A stretch of DNA of 41,107 bases from Tannerella sp. (GTDB lineage: Bacteria > Bacteroidota > Bacteroidia > Bacteroidales > Tannerellaceae), in assembly GCA_031285685.1 (NCBI GenBank), contig JAITVS010000191.1:1-41107 (forward strand). The letters are read 5' to 3'. Below are positions 1-9,314 of this stretch, piece after piece (position 1 is the stretch's first letter; each line of letters starts with the position of its first letter). The position numbers and the translations under genes were made by a program. The notes under the pieces are model-generated. The model ran no database searches. It was given only the letters and a program-made list of their open reading frames with translations, and was not told the DNA's origin.

Positions 1-112
1 AACTTTGCTTAACAGGTTTGACACAACTGTCTCAAGTTGGAAAGCGTTTAACTATATTGCATTTATGGTAATTCTTCTCAACAAAATAAATAAAAATGAA
101 AAGTCAAGATGA
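1..112 (+). mobile_element. 3' end of an insertion-sequence transposase gene
   Basis: A plus-strand reading frame is open from base 2 to a TGA at 110-112 and enters from beyond the left edge. Its 36 residues include RFDTTVSSWKAFNYIAFMV followed by a lysine/asparagine-rich tail. This pattern (basic residue, aromatic, TT, W, A-F-x-Y-I-A-F) is what I know from the C-termini of DDE transposases of the IS4/IS5 type. The frame runs into the start of a susD-like gene read on the other strand, so the right end of the IS must lie near 100-112. The family is assigned from memory of the pattern only; the catalytic part, the left end and any target duplication are outside the window. Confidence 0.55.
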
Positions 113-172
113 CTTCAATGTAATTGCGCAAAGCAAGGCGCCCATATATACTATTTTTTTCATATCTTTCAT
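104..172 (-). pseudogene. Truncated SusD lipoprotein gene (N-terminal remnant)
   Basis: On the minus strand an ATG lies at 172-170, two bases after the susC stop, and a second in-frame ATG at 163-161. The frame encodes MKDMKKIVYMGALLCAITLK-S-S and then meets TGA at 106-104. The basic start, hydrophobic stretch and terminal serines are what precedes the lipobox cysteine of SusD/RagB lipoproteins, and susD normally follows susC at this spacing. The stop falls where the cysteine codon would be expected, and the sequence beyond it instead reads as a transposase end on the other strand. I infer that a mobile element interrupted susD within its signal-peptide coding region. The rest of susD may lie beyond the left edge. 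Confidence 0.6.
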
Positions 173-174
173 TT

Positions 175-3100
175 TTAGAAGGTTATATTTACACCGGTTG
201 TCCACGTACGGAAAAACGGATAATAAGCTCTCTGGGTATCATTGCCGGCTTCAGGATCAAAAACGTCTAATACATCCGTATGTTCCCAAAGGTCTGTTCC
301 TGCAATATAGACACGTAAATTCTCTATATACTTCTTTGAAATCGGAATCGTATAACCCACCTGCAGATTCTTCAAGCGGATATAAGAACCGTCCTGCACC
401 CACTTATCCGAGGGTTTATAATTATAGGTATTCTGATTGATAATACGGGGAAACATCGCATTCTGATTGTTTTCCGTCCAATAATCCATATGGATCGTCC
501 ACGGCATCAGTTGAGATTCGGCAAACGGAGCAATCGTATTTGTTCTGATCAGGAAGCTTCGCTTTCCAACCCCCTGAAAAAATACGGAAAAATCAAAACC
601 TCTCCATTGAGCGCCCAGATTAATACCATAAAGATAACGGGGAGTAGTGGTTCCAAGATAGACCAAATCACCCGAGTCTTCAGGTGTTGCATTTCCTGCC
701 CCGATTGTGTGATCGGCTTTTCCCTGTGAGACATATTTCACATCGCCACCCGTAACCATATTGTCATTAAAACTTTCGTAGCCCGGATTTGCAGCTTTGT
801 AATCCAGATATTCCTGACGGCTGCTCCAGTATCCATCCGTCTTATATCCCCAGACCGAATTCAGCGGATAACCTTCCAGACGATTTACCAAACCTTCTTT
901 TACGACACTTGCTCCATCATATTTAACCAACTCGTTCTGACTGTCGGAAATATTAAACCCGACCTGATAAGAAACCTCTCCGATCTTATCATTCCAGTTT
1001 GCAGATATTTCCCATCCCCAGGTTTTTAATTCACCAATGTTCTGAGCAGGAACACCTACGCCAATAATGTGCCCGACCTGCATTTCCGCCATCATATTTT
1101 TATTCCGCTTCCAATAGTAATCTGCAGTTAAGTTCAAACGATTCCTTAACAATCCAAGATCAATCCCGATATTGGTAGACTCAATAATCTCCCATGTAAT
1201 ATCTTTTGATGCCATTGTTGCCTGCCAGTACGCCGGATTACCCAACAGATTAATCACCGTACCAGTAGATGTTGTATTATTTTTATTCGTAAGTAACCCC
1301 AGATAAGGAAAATAACCGTCAAGCGCCGAACTATTACCCAATTGCCCCCATGAAGCACGTACTTTAAAATTACCGACATACTCTCTCATTGATTCAAACC
1401 AGGCTTCTTCACTTACACGCCAACCGGCAGAAAAAGATGGAAATATGTCCCAACGCTGATCCGGATCCAAACGTGAACTGCCATCGTAACGGAAATTCGC
1501 CTCAAGCAAATAACGATCTGCAAAGCTGTAATTCAAACGGCCAAAAAGAGAAGCCATTTTCCAGGGCTGAATCAAATCGGAAAGAATAGAGTTAGCGGCC
1601 TCCGAATTCTCATAAAAATTCAAACTGAAAAAGTCATTTGAGAGCAGATTATTTGCCCTGGCCGTTATCTGATCTTTCTTGTATTGTTCATAAGATGCGC
1701 CCAAAAGCACATGAAAAGAATGATTCGTTATTTTATAATCATAATTCAACAATGCTTCAATTTTATCCTGGTAAGCATGGTCTTTTGTTTTAGACACATA
1801 ATTCGGACTGACCGACCTTCGTTCTCCATCTCCGTTTCTGCCTGCCCAGGCAGTCCGGCGCCTATCTATTTCCTGCCTGTAATAACTTGCCTTACGGGAG
1901 GCATTTACGTCAATCGTAAGACCCTTGACAAAATTTTTAAACTGAACACCTATCTTTCCGGTATAATGATCCGTATATCGTTTATCAAACCCTGAATTTT
2001 TCATAAGATCAATCGGATTGTCCTGTAAATCGCCATTATACGGATTCGCATTATACTTGGTATCTTCTTCCGGTTGATAAATAGGCTGGCGCCCACGATT
2101 GGAATAAAGCAAAGAAAGGATATTATTACTTCCATACGAACTCTGTTCAACAAAATTCTGTTGATAGATTGCCAACAAATCGACAGAAACATATTTATTC
2201 AATTCCGTATCAAGTGAAATACGCAGATTGGTCCGTTTGTTTCCGTCCGGTCCATATTTCAGAATACCTTCTTTTGCAAAGAATCCGCCGGAAATATAAT
2301 ATCGTGTCTTTTCACCTCCTCCAGAAACCGAAACGGAATGATCCTGTTGTGTTCCGTAATTATCCAATCCTTCTTCCATCCAGTTCGTACTTGTGAAAAG
2401 ATCCCATCTTGATCCATTCGGGCGATAATTATAGTTCGGATTACCAATCCACGACGAACGTTCCGCACTCAGTTCCGCATTTCCGGTAGCAGCGCCTGTC
2501 ACTGAATTCACGCTTGCATTGATACGCGAGATATTAATAAGCTTTTGTTCATCCCATGAAGAAAGGCGCTCCGGCATAAGCGACGGAATATTTACTCCGA
2601 ACGAGCCATTATAAGAAATTTTTGCTCTTTCTCCGGAACGCCCTTTTTTCGTTGTAACCAACACTACCCCTGCAGCAGCACGGGCTCCATAGATAGAAGC
2701 GGCGGCCGCATCCTTCAGTACAGATATACTTTCGATATCATTCGCATTTAACAAGGCAATATCGCCTTCCACGCCATCAATCAGGACAAGAGCATTCGCC
2801 TTTCCGGCAGAAGACATCCCTCTAATCTGAAGCCCGTTTGTTTCCGAATCCATCTCACCGCCCGGACGACCGCTACTACGCAAAACAGACACTCCCGGCA
2901 ATACACCCTGCATAGACGAAAGAGCATTTGCACTTGGTTTCGAAGCGATCTCATCACCGCTAACTGCTGCGACAGCACCCGTCAAATTCACTTTTTTCTG
3001 GATACCGTATCCTACAACCACCACTTCTTCCACACCAATGGCATCTTCCCTTAACATAACATTTAAATGCGTCTGATTCGTAATAACAATTTCTTCTGTG

Positions 3101-3672
3101 ATGTAACCGATATAAGAAATTATAACAGTCGCATTCTCCGGTACTTTTTCCAGAATAAAATGGCCTTCCATATCACTGATGACTCCCATCGTCGTTCCTT
3201 TTATTACAATATTCGCTCCGGCTACAGGGCCCAAATCATCAGAAATGGTACCCGTAATTGTTCTGGAATCTTTTTGTTGTTGGACAGCCGGAGAAGGGGC
3301 TACCGTCCGGTTTTCTTTTGAGATAATAATTTGCCGGTCGGATATATGATACTGATTATCCGTTCCGTCAAAGACCTGGTCCAAAACCGCATTTATCTGC
3401 TGGTTTTTTACTTTAACAGACACTTTACGATTCAGATCGAGTGATTTATCCAGATAAAAGAATATATATTCACTCGACGCTTCAATTTCATTGAAAACAT
3501 CTTTTATGGTCCGGTTATTGATCTCAATAGTAAAAAATGTTTCCTGTGAATAGCTGTTATTGGCAAAACTTGCGCCAATTCCTAAAAAAGTAAATAACAT
3601 GAAGATTTTCATAATCCGCATTATTTTCCTCTGTTTGACCTTTTTTTGATCTAACATTGATTTTTTTTCCAT
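175..3672 (-). CDS. SusC/RagA TonB-dependent receptor with STN signalling domain
   Basis: An outer-membrane TonB-dependent transporter of the SusC/RagA family, 1165 residues. It would import an oligosaccharide or similar ligand and, through its extra N-terminal domain, signal to the FecR anti-sigma encoded upstream. From the ATG at 3672 the order is: basic leader and signal peptide (about 1-42), STN domain (about 46-118), carboxypeptidase-regulatory-like domain (about 136-200), the SusC signature EEVVVVGYG, plug domain with SIYGARAAAGVVLVTTKKG, and a 22-strand-type barrel ending in an aromatic (GVNITF). The frame is open to a GTG at 3714, but the ATG at 3672 is a more natural start; a further Met 5 residues in is also possible. 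It is third in a sigma-FecR-susC order typical of cell-surface signalling. The partner susD downstream is broken. The ligand cannot be told from sequence. Confidence 0.93.
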   Translation of the reverse strand: MEKKSMLDQKKVKQRKIMRIMKIFMLFTFLGIGASFANNSYSQETFFTIEINNRTIKDVFNEIEASSEYIFFYLDKSLDLNRKVSVKVKNQQINAVLDQVFDGTDNQYHISDRQIIISKENRTVAPSPAVQQQKDSRTITGTISDDLGPVAGANIVIKGTTMGVISDMEGHFILEKVPENATVIISYIGYITEEIVITNQTHLNVMLREDAIGVEEVVVVGYGIQKKVNLTGAVAAVSGDEIASKPSANALSSMQGVLPGVSVLRSSGRPGGEMDSETNGLQIRGMSSAGKANALVLIDGVEGDIALLNANDIESISVLKDAAAASIYGARAAAGVVLVTTKKGRSGERAKISYNGSFGVNIPSLMPERLSSWDEQKLINISRINASVNSVTGAATGNAELSAERSSWIGNPNYNYRPNGSRWDLFTSTNWMEEGLDNYGTQQDHSVSVSGGGEKTRYYISGGFFAKEGILKYGPDGNKRTNLRISLDTELNKYVSVDLLAIYQQNFVEQSSYGSNNILSLLYSNRGRQPIYQPEEDTKYNANPYNGDLQDNPIDLMKNSGFDKRYTDHYTGKIGVQFKNFVKGLTIDVNASRKASYYRQEIDRRRTAWAGRNGDGERRSVSPNYVSKTKDHAYQDKIEALLNYDYKITNHSFHVLLGASYEQYKKDQITARANNLLSNDFFSLNFYENSEAANSILSDLIQPWKMASLFGRLNYSFADRYLLEANFRYDGSSRLDPDQRWDIFPSFSAGWRVSEEAWFESMREYVGNFKVRASWGQLGNSSALDGYFPYLGLLTNKNNTTSTGTVINLLGNPAYWQATMASKDITWEIIESTNIGIDLGLLRNRLNLTADYYWKRNKNMMAEMQVGHIIGVGVPAQNIGELKTWGWEISANWNDKIGEVSYQVGFNISDSQNELVKYDGASVVKEGLVNRLEGYPLNSVWGYKTDGYWSSRQEYLDYKAANPGYESFNDNMVTGGDVKYVSQGKADHTIGAGNATPEDSGDLVYLGTTTPRYLYGINLGAQWRGFDFSVFFQGVGKRSFLIRTNTIAPFAESQLMPWTIHMDYWTENNQNAMFPRIINQNTYNYKPSDKWVQDGSYIRLKNLQVGYTIPISKKYIENLRVYIAGTDLWEHTDVLDVFDPEAGNDTQRAYYPFFRTWTTGVNITF

Positions 3673-3729
3673 AAATTTACACTGATTTAAGTTAGTAGTA
3701 ATTTCTGATAACACTGATTTTTATCATTT

Positions 3730-3757
3730 GGCCGGAGATATGGCAGTATTTCCGGCC
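3730..3757. other. GC-rich hairpin between fecR and susC
   Basis: A perfect 7-bp stem (GGCCGGA at 3730-3736, TCCGGCC at 3751-3757) with a 14-nt loop sits in the 125-bp gap between the FecR-like gene and the susC start. In the direction of transcription (minus) it is not followed by a U-run, so it is not a classical terminator. It could be an mRNA processing or stability element separating receptor from regulator expression. Confidence 0.45.
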
Positions 3758-3797
3758 TTTTTCATGGCATTTCTAAGTTTTCATAGGTTATTAATTT

Positions 3798-5003
3798 TTA
3801 AAGTTCGACATCTATATATATTTTCTCATTGTTATTGCTGATTTTTATGGGTACTGCCTTTTTCAGTGAGTGAAGAACTTCATCAATATCATCTTTCAGA
3901 TCCAGTTTTCCACTGCATGTAAATTCATTCAATCGTTTATTCCAATCAAGATCAACACCATAAAAATTGGATATTTTCTGAAAAATAACATTCATTTTCT
4001 GTTTGTTAAACTGATAATATCCGTCTTTCCAGGCAACATAATCGTTGACATCCACATGTGTTATTTCATTTTCATGCGTTATTGGATTATATGAATACAT
4101 TTGGCTCGGGGATAACGTTTTTACCTCTTTTTCCGATGTCCGGACCTCCACTTTTCCATCTACAAGCACTACCTGAATTTGCTCTTCCGATTCATAAGCC
4201 GAAATATCGAATTGCGTCCCTAAAACCGTAACATCCAATTGTTTTGTTTTTACAATGAACGGCTTTTTACTATCCTGCTTTACATCCAGAAAAACCTCCC
4301 CCTCCACAAAAATCTCCCGTTTTTTCTCATCAAATGATTCCGGATAGATAACTTTCGAACCGGAATTAACCCATAATTTAGTACCATCATGAAATGTAAG
4401 CGTCGAACGTTTTCCTTTCGGGACAACCAGTTGATTAAATGTTTTTTCGGGACTCATTTTTTCCGCCGTATTTACTTTTTCCGCCTCATTAATATTTACA
4501 GATCCATCTTCCTGATATTCAACGCTTGTCTCTTTTCCATCAATCGAGATGCTTTCATCATTTGACAATATCAGTTGTACATTATTTGCCAAAGTATCCT
4601 GTTTCATATTTTCCAGCATGGATAGATAATCCGTCTCTTCCAGAATCGGCCCTGATCCTTGATAATACCATACAAATCCGATCAACAAAGCAACCGAAGC
4701 TGCAATGCTCAAACCGATCTTTATACTTCGTTGAAATCTTGTATCAAATCTGTGATTTTTCCGGTTAATCCTGTTCCAAAGTTCCCGCTCATCTTCCGAA
4801 GTCATGGATTCCTTTTCTGCACAGCTTTTCAGGTTTTCCAGAAAAGCGCGAGCTATTTTTATTTCTTCAGCCAGTATTTTATCTTCGTTTTCCAGTTCTG
4901 ACCAGAATATTTTATCTGAGTGGGTCGGATGTAATTCCGAATGGATAAAATAATCATCATCCAATAATTGATCAGCCCGATATCCAAAGTAGTCCGATTT
5001 CAT
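3798..5003 (-). CDS. FecR-family anti-sigma factor
   Basis: An inner-membrane anti-sigma/sigma-regulator of the FecR family, 401 residues. It would hold the upstream-encoded ECF sigma factor and release it when the STN domain of the SusC receptor signals. A cytoplasmic N-terminal part (1-93) precedes one transmembrane helix (about 95-114). The periplasmic FecR domain follows, with QLVVPKGKRSTLTFHDGT, a GEVFLDV stretch and a V-LGTQFDISAY stretch. A C-terminal DUF4974-type domain begins at MNVIFQKISNFYGVDLDWN. The N-terminus lacks the compact FecR_N pattern and instead resembles the N-termini usual in Bacteroidota FecR homologues. It is 88 bp downstream of the sigma gene and 125 bp upstream of susC, all on the same strand. 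The product assignment is secure; the specific partner pairing is inferred from gene order. Confidence 0.93.
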   Translation of the reverse strand: MKSDYFGYRADQLLDDDYFIHSELHPTHSDKIFWSELENEDKILAEEIKIARAFLENLKSCAEKESMTSEDERELWNRINRKNHRFDTRFQRSIKIGLSIAASVALLIGFVWYYQGSGPILEETDYLSMLENMKQDTLANNVQLILSNDESISIDGKETSVEYQEDGSVNINEAEKVNTAEKMSPEKTFNQLVVPKGKRSTLTFHDGTKLWVNSGSKVIYPESFDEKKREIFVEGEVFLDVKQDSKKPFIVKTKQLDVTVLGTQFDISAYESEEQIQVVLVDGKVEVRTSEKEVKTLSPSQMYSYNPITHENEITHVDVNDYVAWKDGYYQFNKQKMNVIFQKISNFYGVDLDWNKRLNEFTCSGKLDLKDDIDEVLHSLKKAVPIKISNNNEKIYIDVEL

Positions 5004-5091
5004 TTTATGTTGTATTTATATAGGATGGATACAACAAAAAGGAAATAGTACTCACTTTTTAAACTATTTTTTTTAATTTAGTGAAAAACTT

Positions 5092-5700
5092 TTATTTGGA
5101 AATAAAGTTTGAAAGAAAAAGGAATAAAAGAAAACTTTCAAATGAGCCATCATAATTTTCTCTTATTTTATTCAGGGAACGCTGTATCAGGTTTTTGGCC
5201 GATTGATTGTTAAGATCCATCAACTTACAAATATCGTCTAAATCAAGTTCCTGAATATACCGGTAGTAGATAATTTCTTTTTGCCGGGGAGTCAGAATGG
5301 AAATAATTTTTTCGACTTTCTTTTTTTGTTGAATATATTCTTCATTTTCAATGTATTCTTCTTCGACCGTTGGTGCCAGGATAAATTGAGAGTCTTCATC
5401 CAAACCATAATCAACATAAAGTTCTTTTTTTTGTAAGGTACGTATTAATTTATTTTTCAATGAAATCATTAAATACGACTTGACATTGTCAGGAGTTGTT
5501 AATCTGTCACGACTTCTGTATATGGTAGTAAAAACTTCCTGTATGCAATCTTTAATTATCTCGGTATCGGATGTGAAACGTTTACCATATGAATACAGTA
5601 TGTGAATATATGTCTTGTAAAGCCATTGATAGGCATCATTATCTCCGGACAGAAAATGATCCCATTTTATTTTGCTTTTTCCCAATATATCCGATTTCAT
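5092..5700 (-). CDS. ECF-type RNA polymerase sigma factor
   Basis: An extracytoplasmic-function sigma-70 factor of 202 residues, expected to activate the receptor operon. Region 2 includes HFLSGDNDAYQWLYKTYI and SDTEIIKDCIQEVFTTIYRS; region 4 includes ILTPRQKEIIYYRYIQELD and a helix-turn-helix with DICKLMDLNNQSAKNLIQRS. I chose the ATG at 5700 because the family starts just before the 'WDHFLSGD' helix. The reading frame extends upstream to an ATG at 5814, but those 38 residues (rich in R, F, W) do not resemble sigma factors. The gene is followed by FecR and the STN-type SusC. A good TAnnTTTG promoter lies about 180 bp upstream, which leaves a long 5' leader. Confidence 0.93.
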   Translation of the reverse strand: MKSDILGKSKIKWDHFLSGDNDAYQWLYKTYIHILYSYGKRFTSDTEIIKDCIQEVFTTIYRSRDRLTTPDNVKSYLMISLKNKLIRTLQKKELYVDYGLDEDSQFILAPTVEEEYIENEEYIQQKKKVEKIISILTPRQKEIIYYRYIQELDLDDICKLMDLNNQSAKNLIQRSLNKIRENYDGSFESFLLFLFLSNFISK

Positions 5701-5879
5701 ATGTACAATTTTTCTTAATACTAAGGTAATATAGAATTGCTTCCACCTCGTAAACCTATTTCGTTCAGTACGGAAACAATTATTAATCGCTTCCGAAGGA
5801 AGCAAAGCTACCATTGGTTCGTTCTTCGGTTAACTCCCCTTTGGTCATCGATCTTCAGTTCAGGTTTGTTTCATAATTG

Positions 5880-5909
5880 CAAATATAGACTTTTTTTAAT
5901 GATTACAAA
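5880..5909 (-). promoter_or_regulatory. Bacteroides-type promoter for the sigma-fecR-susC operon
   Basis: Read on the minus strand, 5887-5880 is TATATTTG (the -7 box) and 5909-5906 is TTTG (the -33 box), with 18 bp between them. Spacing of 19-21 bp is usual, so it is one base short. It would give a 5' leader of about 170 nt before the chosen sigma start. Confidence 0.5.
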
Positions 5910-5924
5910 AACCGGATTAAACTA

Positions 5925-5960
5925 AATCAGGGTATCCCGACATGTAGGAATACCCTGATT
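5925..5960 (-). terminator. Terminator after the Tricorn-like gene
   Basis: A perfect 11-bp stem (AATCAGGGTAT at 5925-5935, ATACCCTGATT at 5950-5960) with a 14-nt loop lies 31 bp past the stop of the minus-strand protease gene. On that strand it is followed by a T-rich run. It separates the protease from the sigma operon promoter. Confidence 0.75.
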
Positions 5961-5990
5961 ATTCTAATAAATTAAACCTTCATTCAATAT

Positions 5991-8900
5991 TTATTTATTC
6001 CACACACGCGGAGCGGGGGTTCTGGGTAATGGTTTACGATTCTTCAACTCTTTCATTACCTCATCAATCGCGCGGTTTAATTGCTCATCCTCACCGTTCC
6101 ATTCTTTGACAGGATCGTTATCAATCAGAATGTCGGGGTTGACTCCATAATTTTCGATCATCCATTCGCCGTTCATGTCGTAGCTTGTAAAGAACGGTAC
6201 ACGTATATCCGTTCCGTCGATAAAAGGAAGTGAACCGCTGATTCCTACAATTCCTCCCCAGGTTCTCGTACCGATCAGCTTGCCTAATCCAAGGGCGCGG
6301 AAGCCCCATGGAAACAGGTCCCCATCGGAGGCTGAATATTTATTAATCAGGCAAACTTTAGGACCAACCTGTACAGCATCAGGGACAGTTCCGTTGCGGA
6401 CGCTTCCGCGATACATCGTCATGCGGTAAGGCTCACGTGCCAGACGTTCCAGGATCATCGGCGATACATTACCGCCACCATTTGCCCGGTCGTCTATAAT
6501 CAGGCCTTCTTTATCAAGCTGAGGATAGAAATAACGCGCAAATTCGTTTAGTCCGTCAACACCCATATCCGGAATATAGATATATCCTATTTTACCACCT
6601 GAAGCTTTGTCCACTTTCTCTATATTATTCTGAACCCACTGGTAATGAACAAGCGAATATTCTTCTTCAAGCGGGCGGATCACCACTTTCCGGGCTCCAT
6701 TCAACGAGGCTGAACTATTTAAAGAAAGTTCGGTCGGCACATTTGCTTTTCCGACAAGCAAGGTATATAAATCATTCACGCTATTCGCGGGAATACCGTC
6801 AATCGCCACAATGAAATCGCCGCTTTTAGCTTCTATACCCGGTTCCGTCAGCGGTGAACGCAAAGAATTACTCCAGGTTTCACCTTTATAGATTTTTCCG
6901 ATACGGAAAAAGCCACTCTTATCGCGTGAAATTTCCGCACCTAAAAGACCGGTCTTAATACGTCCCGGACGATCCATCTCGCCCGTTGAAACATAGGCGT
7001 GTCCGCAATCAAGCTCTCCGATCATCTCTCCGATCACATAATTCAGATCCAGACGATTCTTTATATAAGGAACCAGAACTTCATATTTTGCTTTCATCGC
7101 TTTCCAGTCTACACCATGCATATTTTCCACATAAAAGCCATCCCGGAAAGCACGCCACGCTTCATCAAAGATCTGCGCCCATTCTTTGGGATAATCAGTT
7201 GTAATTTTCATATCGGATAAATTAACCGCTTTTTCGAAGTTTGCTTTTCCCGCCGGTATATCCATCACATAAACCTGTCCGCCTTTAAAGAATCCGGCTT
7301 TTTTACTTCCCGGTTCAACCCACATACGCGCACCGTCGGCAATCTGGTCTTCCTTATTCTTATCCAGATCATACATAAACATGGATCCTCCGCGGGAATA
7401 GTATACCTTGCTGCCATCCGAATAAAAACTGCCATAGAACCCGGAACCCACAGGAATTCTCACAATACGGTCGGAGAGCCCATCCGTATCAATAACAACA
7501 TTCTTAACCGGCTTATCGCCTTTTTTATCATCTTCTTTTTTCTTTCCTTCCTCCACCTTTATCTCCACTTTTTTTGTTTCGTTCCCGTCATCTTTCTGTA
7601 TAAAAGGAGACGGAGTCTCTTTCTGCAGCAAAGCAAGATAGACTCCGTTATCTGACCTTCCATAAATATGGTTCCATTCTTTTGAACCATAGGTCGGATT
7701 AAAATCACGGGAAGAAGTGAATACCAGGTATTTTCCATCCGTACTGAATACCGGAGAGCCGGATTCATACCAACGGTCGGTGACTGCATATTCTTTTTTA
7801 TCGGCAAGGTTATAAACATATACGATCGAAAAATCATTCGATGCATCACGCGTATAGGTAAGCCATCTGGTATCCGGAGAAAACGTAACATCACGCGGGA
7901 TACTGACAGAGTCCTGCAGAACGATCGTCTTATTTTTATTCTGCACATTTAGAAGAACGACCCTGTTTTTACGATCAGTATAGACAATATAACTGCTATT
8001 CGGACTCCACTCAAAATCACGGATGTACGTATCATTATTCTTTGTCAGGGCTATAATCTCACCTCCTTCGGCAGGCTGCATATAAAGTTCCGTCTCGCCG
8101 GTAATATCAGATATATAGGCAATGTGTTTCCCATCGGGAGACCATGCGGCGGAACGTTCGTGAGCGCCGGGAGTACGTGTTATATTCTTTGTTACCCCCT
8201 GTTCCGCCGGGAGGTTAAATATTTCGCCGCGGGCAGTAATAACCAGACGTTTTCCTTCGGGAGAAAGACTTGCTGCGGAGAGGTATTTACCTCCGTCTTT
8301 TATTTCACTGCGGGCATATATATTGTCGGACGTAAGCGTTATATTCACCTTTTCCGCTTTTTTCGCAGAGGGATCCAGCTTATAAATATAACCGCCGTTT
8401 TCAAAAACAATCATTTGACCGTTTGTCGCAGGAAATTTTACATCAAAATCCGTAAAGTTCGTAACTTTGGATGTTTCCTTTGTTTTTGTATTATAAACAA
8501 ATATATTCATCGTACGATCCCGATCGGAAGCAAAATAAATTTCATCACCCACCCACATCGGAAAGATATCCTGAGCATCATTATTTGTTATGTTTTCGAC
8601 AGACTTTTTATCCGCATCATAGATCCATATATCATCGGCCATACCCCCTTTATAGTACTTCCAGGTACGAAATTCACGCATCACACGATTATATGCCAGC
8701 TTCTTTCCATCGGGAGAATAACTGCAGAAACCACCTTCAGGCAAAGGAATAAATTCCGAAAGGCTGCCTTCCTTGCTCACTAATTTCAGGTTACCTTCAA
8801 AACCGCTACCGATCCGATTCCGGTATACGACATGGTTTCCATCTGTCGTCCAACACATAACAATATTATTCGGCCCCATACGGTCACCCAGGTCGTCACG

Positions 8901-9227
8901 ACTGTTTGTCGCCGTATATGTCAGCCGTAACGGTTCGCCGCCATCAGACGGGATGGTATAAACTTCCGTATTTCCGTCATACTGCCCTGTGAATGCAATA
9001 GTCTTTCCATCCGGAGAAAAACGGGGAAACATTTCATACCCCACATGCGAAGTAAGCCGCTTCGCCTCACCACCATTAACCGAAACTTTGTACAAATCAC
9101 CCGCATACGTAAATACGATTTCGGAGCCATTCGTAGAAGGAAAACGCAACAACCGCGCCTCCTCGGCTTTGCCTGTTACGATAGCGAAAGCCATACATAA
9201 CACACTACACAAAAACACTTTTTTCAT
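5991..9227 (-). CDS. Tricorn-like S41 protease with beta-propellers and PDZ domain
   Basis: A large serine protease of the Tricorn type (peptidase family S41), 1078 residues, which trims peptides. A signal peptide (about 1-22, MKKVFLCSVLCMAFAIVTGK) sends it to the periplasm, unlike archaeal Tricorn, which is cytosolic. Two propeller regions of PD40/WD40-like repeats follow (about 30-340 and 350-680, with repeated FSPDGK and WSPDGK). After these come the core C1 domain, a PDZ domain (about 760-850), and the C2 peptidase domain. Candidate catalytic residues match archaeal Tricorn closely: His743 in CGHAYVS, Ser967-Asp968 in SASDGD, and Glu1025 in MIENYGVNPD. A low-complexity KKKEDDKKGDK stretch links the propellers. 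The gene stands alone, with a terminator after it and a 26-bp repeat just upstream. Confidence 0.95.
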   Translation of the reverse strand: MKKVFLCSVLCMAFAIVTGKAEEARLLRFPSTNGSEIVFTYAGDLYKVSVNGGEAKRLTSHVGYEMFPRFSPDGKTIAFTGQYDGNTEVYTIPSDGGEPLRLTYTATNSRDDLGDRMGPNNIVMCWTTDGNHVVYRNRIGSGFEGNLKLVSKEGSLSEFIPLPEGGFCSYSPDGKKLAYNRVMREFRTWKYYKGGMADDIWIYDADKKSVENITNNDAQDIFPMWVGDEIYFASDRDRTMNIFVYNTKTKETSKVTNFTDFDVKFPATNGQMIVFENGGYIYKLDPSAKKAEKVNITLTSDNIYARSEIKDGGKYLSAASLSPEGKRLVITARGEIFNLPAEQGVTKNITRTPGAHERSAAWSPDGKHIAYISDITGETELYMQPAEGGEIIALTKNNDTYIRDFEWSPNSSYIVYTDRKNRVVLLNVQNKNKTIVLQDSVSIPRDVTFSPDTRWLTYTRDASNDFSIVYVYNLADKKEYAVTDRWYESGSPVFSTDGKYLVFTSSRDFNPTYGSKEWNHIYGRSDNGVYLALLQKETPSPFIQKDDGNETKKVEIKVEEGKKKEDDKKGDKPVKNVVIDTDGLSDRIVRIPVGSGFYGSFYSDGSKVYYSRGGSMFMYDLDKNKEDQIADGARMWVEPGSKKAGFFKGGQVYVMDIPAGKANFEKAVNLSDMKITTDYPKEWAQIFDEAWRAFRDGFYVENMHGVDWKAMKAKYEVLVPYIKNRLDLNYVIGEMIGELDCGHAYVSTGEMDRPGRIKTGLLGAEISRDKSGFFRIGKIYKGETWSNSLRSPLTEPGIEAKSGDFIVAIDGIPANSVNDLYTLLVGKANVPTELSLNSSASLNGARKVVIRPLEEEYSLVHYQWVQNNIEKVDKASGGKIGYIYIPDMGVDGLNEFARYFYPQLDKEGLIIDDRANGGGNVSPMILERLAREPYRMTMYRGSVRNGTVPDAVQVGPKVCLINKYSASDGDLFPWGFRALGLGKLIGTRTWGGIVGISGSLPFIDGTDIRVPFFTSYDMNGEWMIENYGVNPDILIDNDPVKEWNGEDEQLNRAIDEVMKELKNRKPLPRTPAPRVWNK

Positions 9228-9265
9228 ACATTTATCTTTTTTAGTTTAAAACAAGGTCTCTTCTT

Positions 9266-9291
9266 TTAACGGCTCACCGCACGAGGTCGGT
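9266..9291 (-). repeat. 26-bp dispersed intergenic repeat, copy 1 (inverted)
   Basis: These 26 bases, reverse-complemented, match 11970-11995 at 24 of 26 positions; the core ACCGACCTCGTG is identical. Both copies lie outside genes, in opposite orientation, about 2.7 kb apart, bracketing the nadA operon and the regulator. Confidence 0.7.
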
Positions 9292-9314
9292 TAAATGATC
9301 TTTTTATCATCATT

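Noticed and set aside
96-440. 114-residue plus-strand open frame at the left edge
   Set aside because: It lies antisense to the 3' end of susC and has no protein-like features; the real plus-strand signal here is the shorter transposase frame ending at 112.
5701-5814. N-terminal extension of the sigma factor from an ATG at 5814
   Set aside because: The extra 38 residues do not resemble sigma region 1 or 2; the ATG at 5700 gives the usual ECF start.
8124-8783. 219-residue plus-strand open frame
   Set aside because: It is fully antisense to the propeller region of the Tricorn-like gene, with odd Ile/Phe/Arg-rich composition, a shadow of the real frame.
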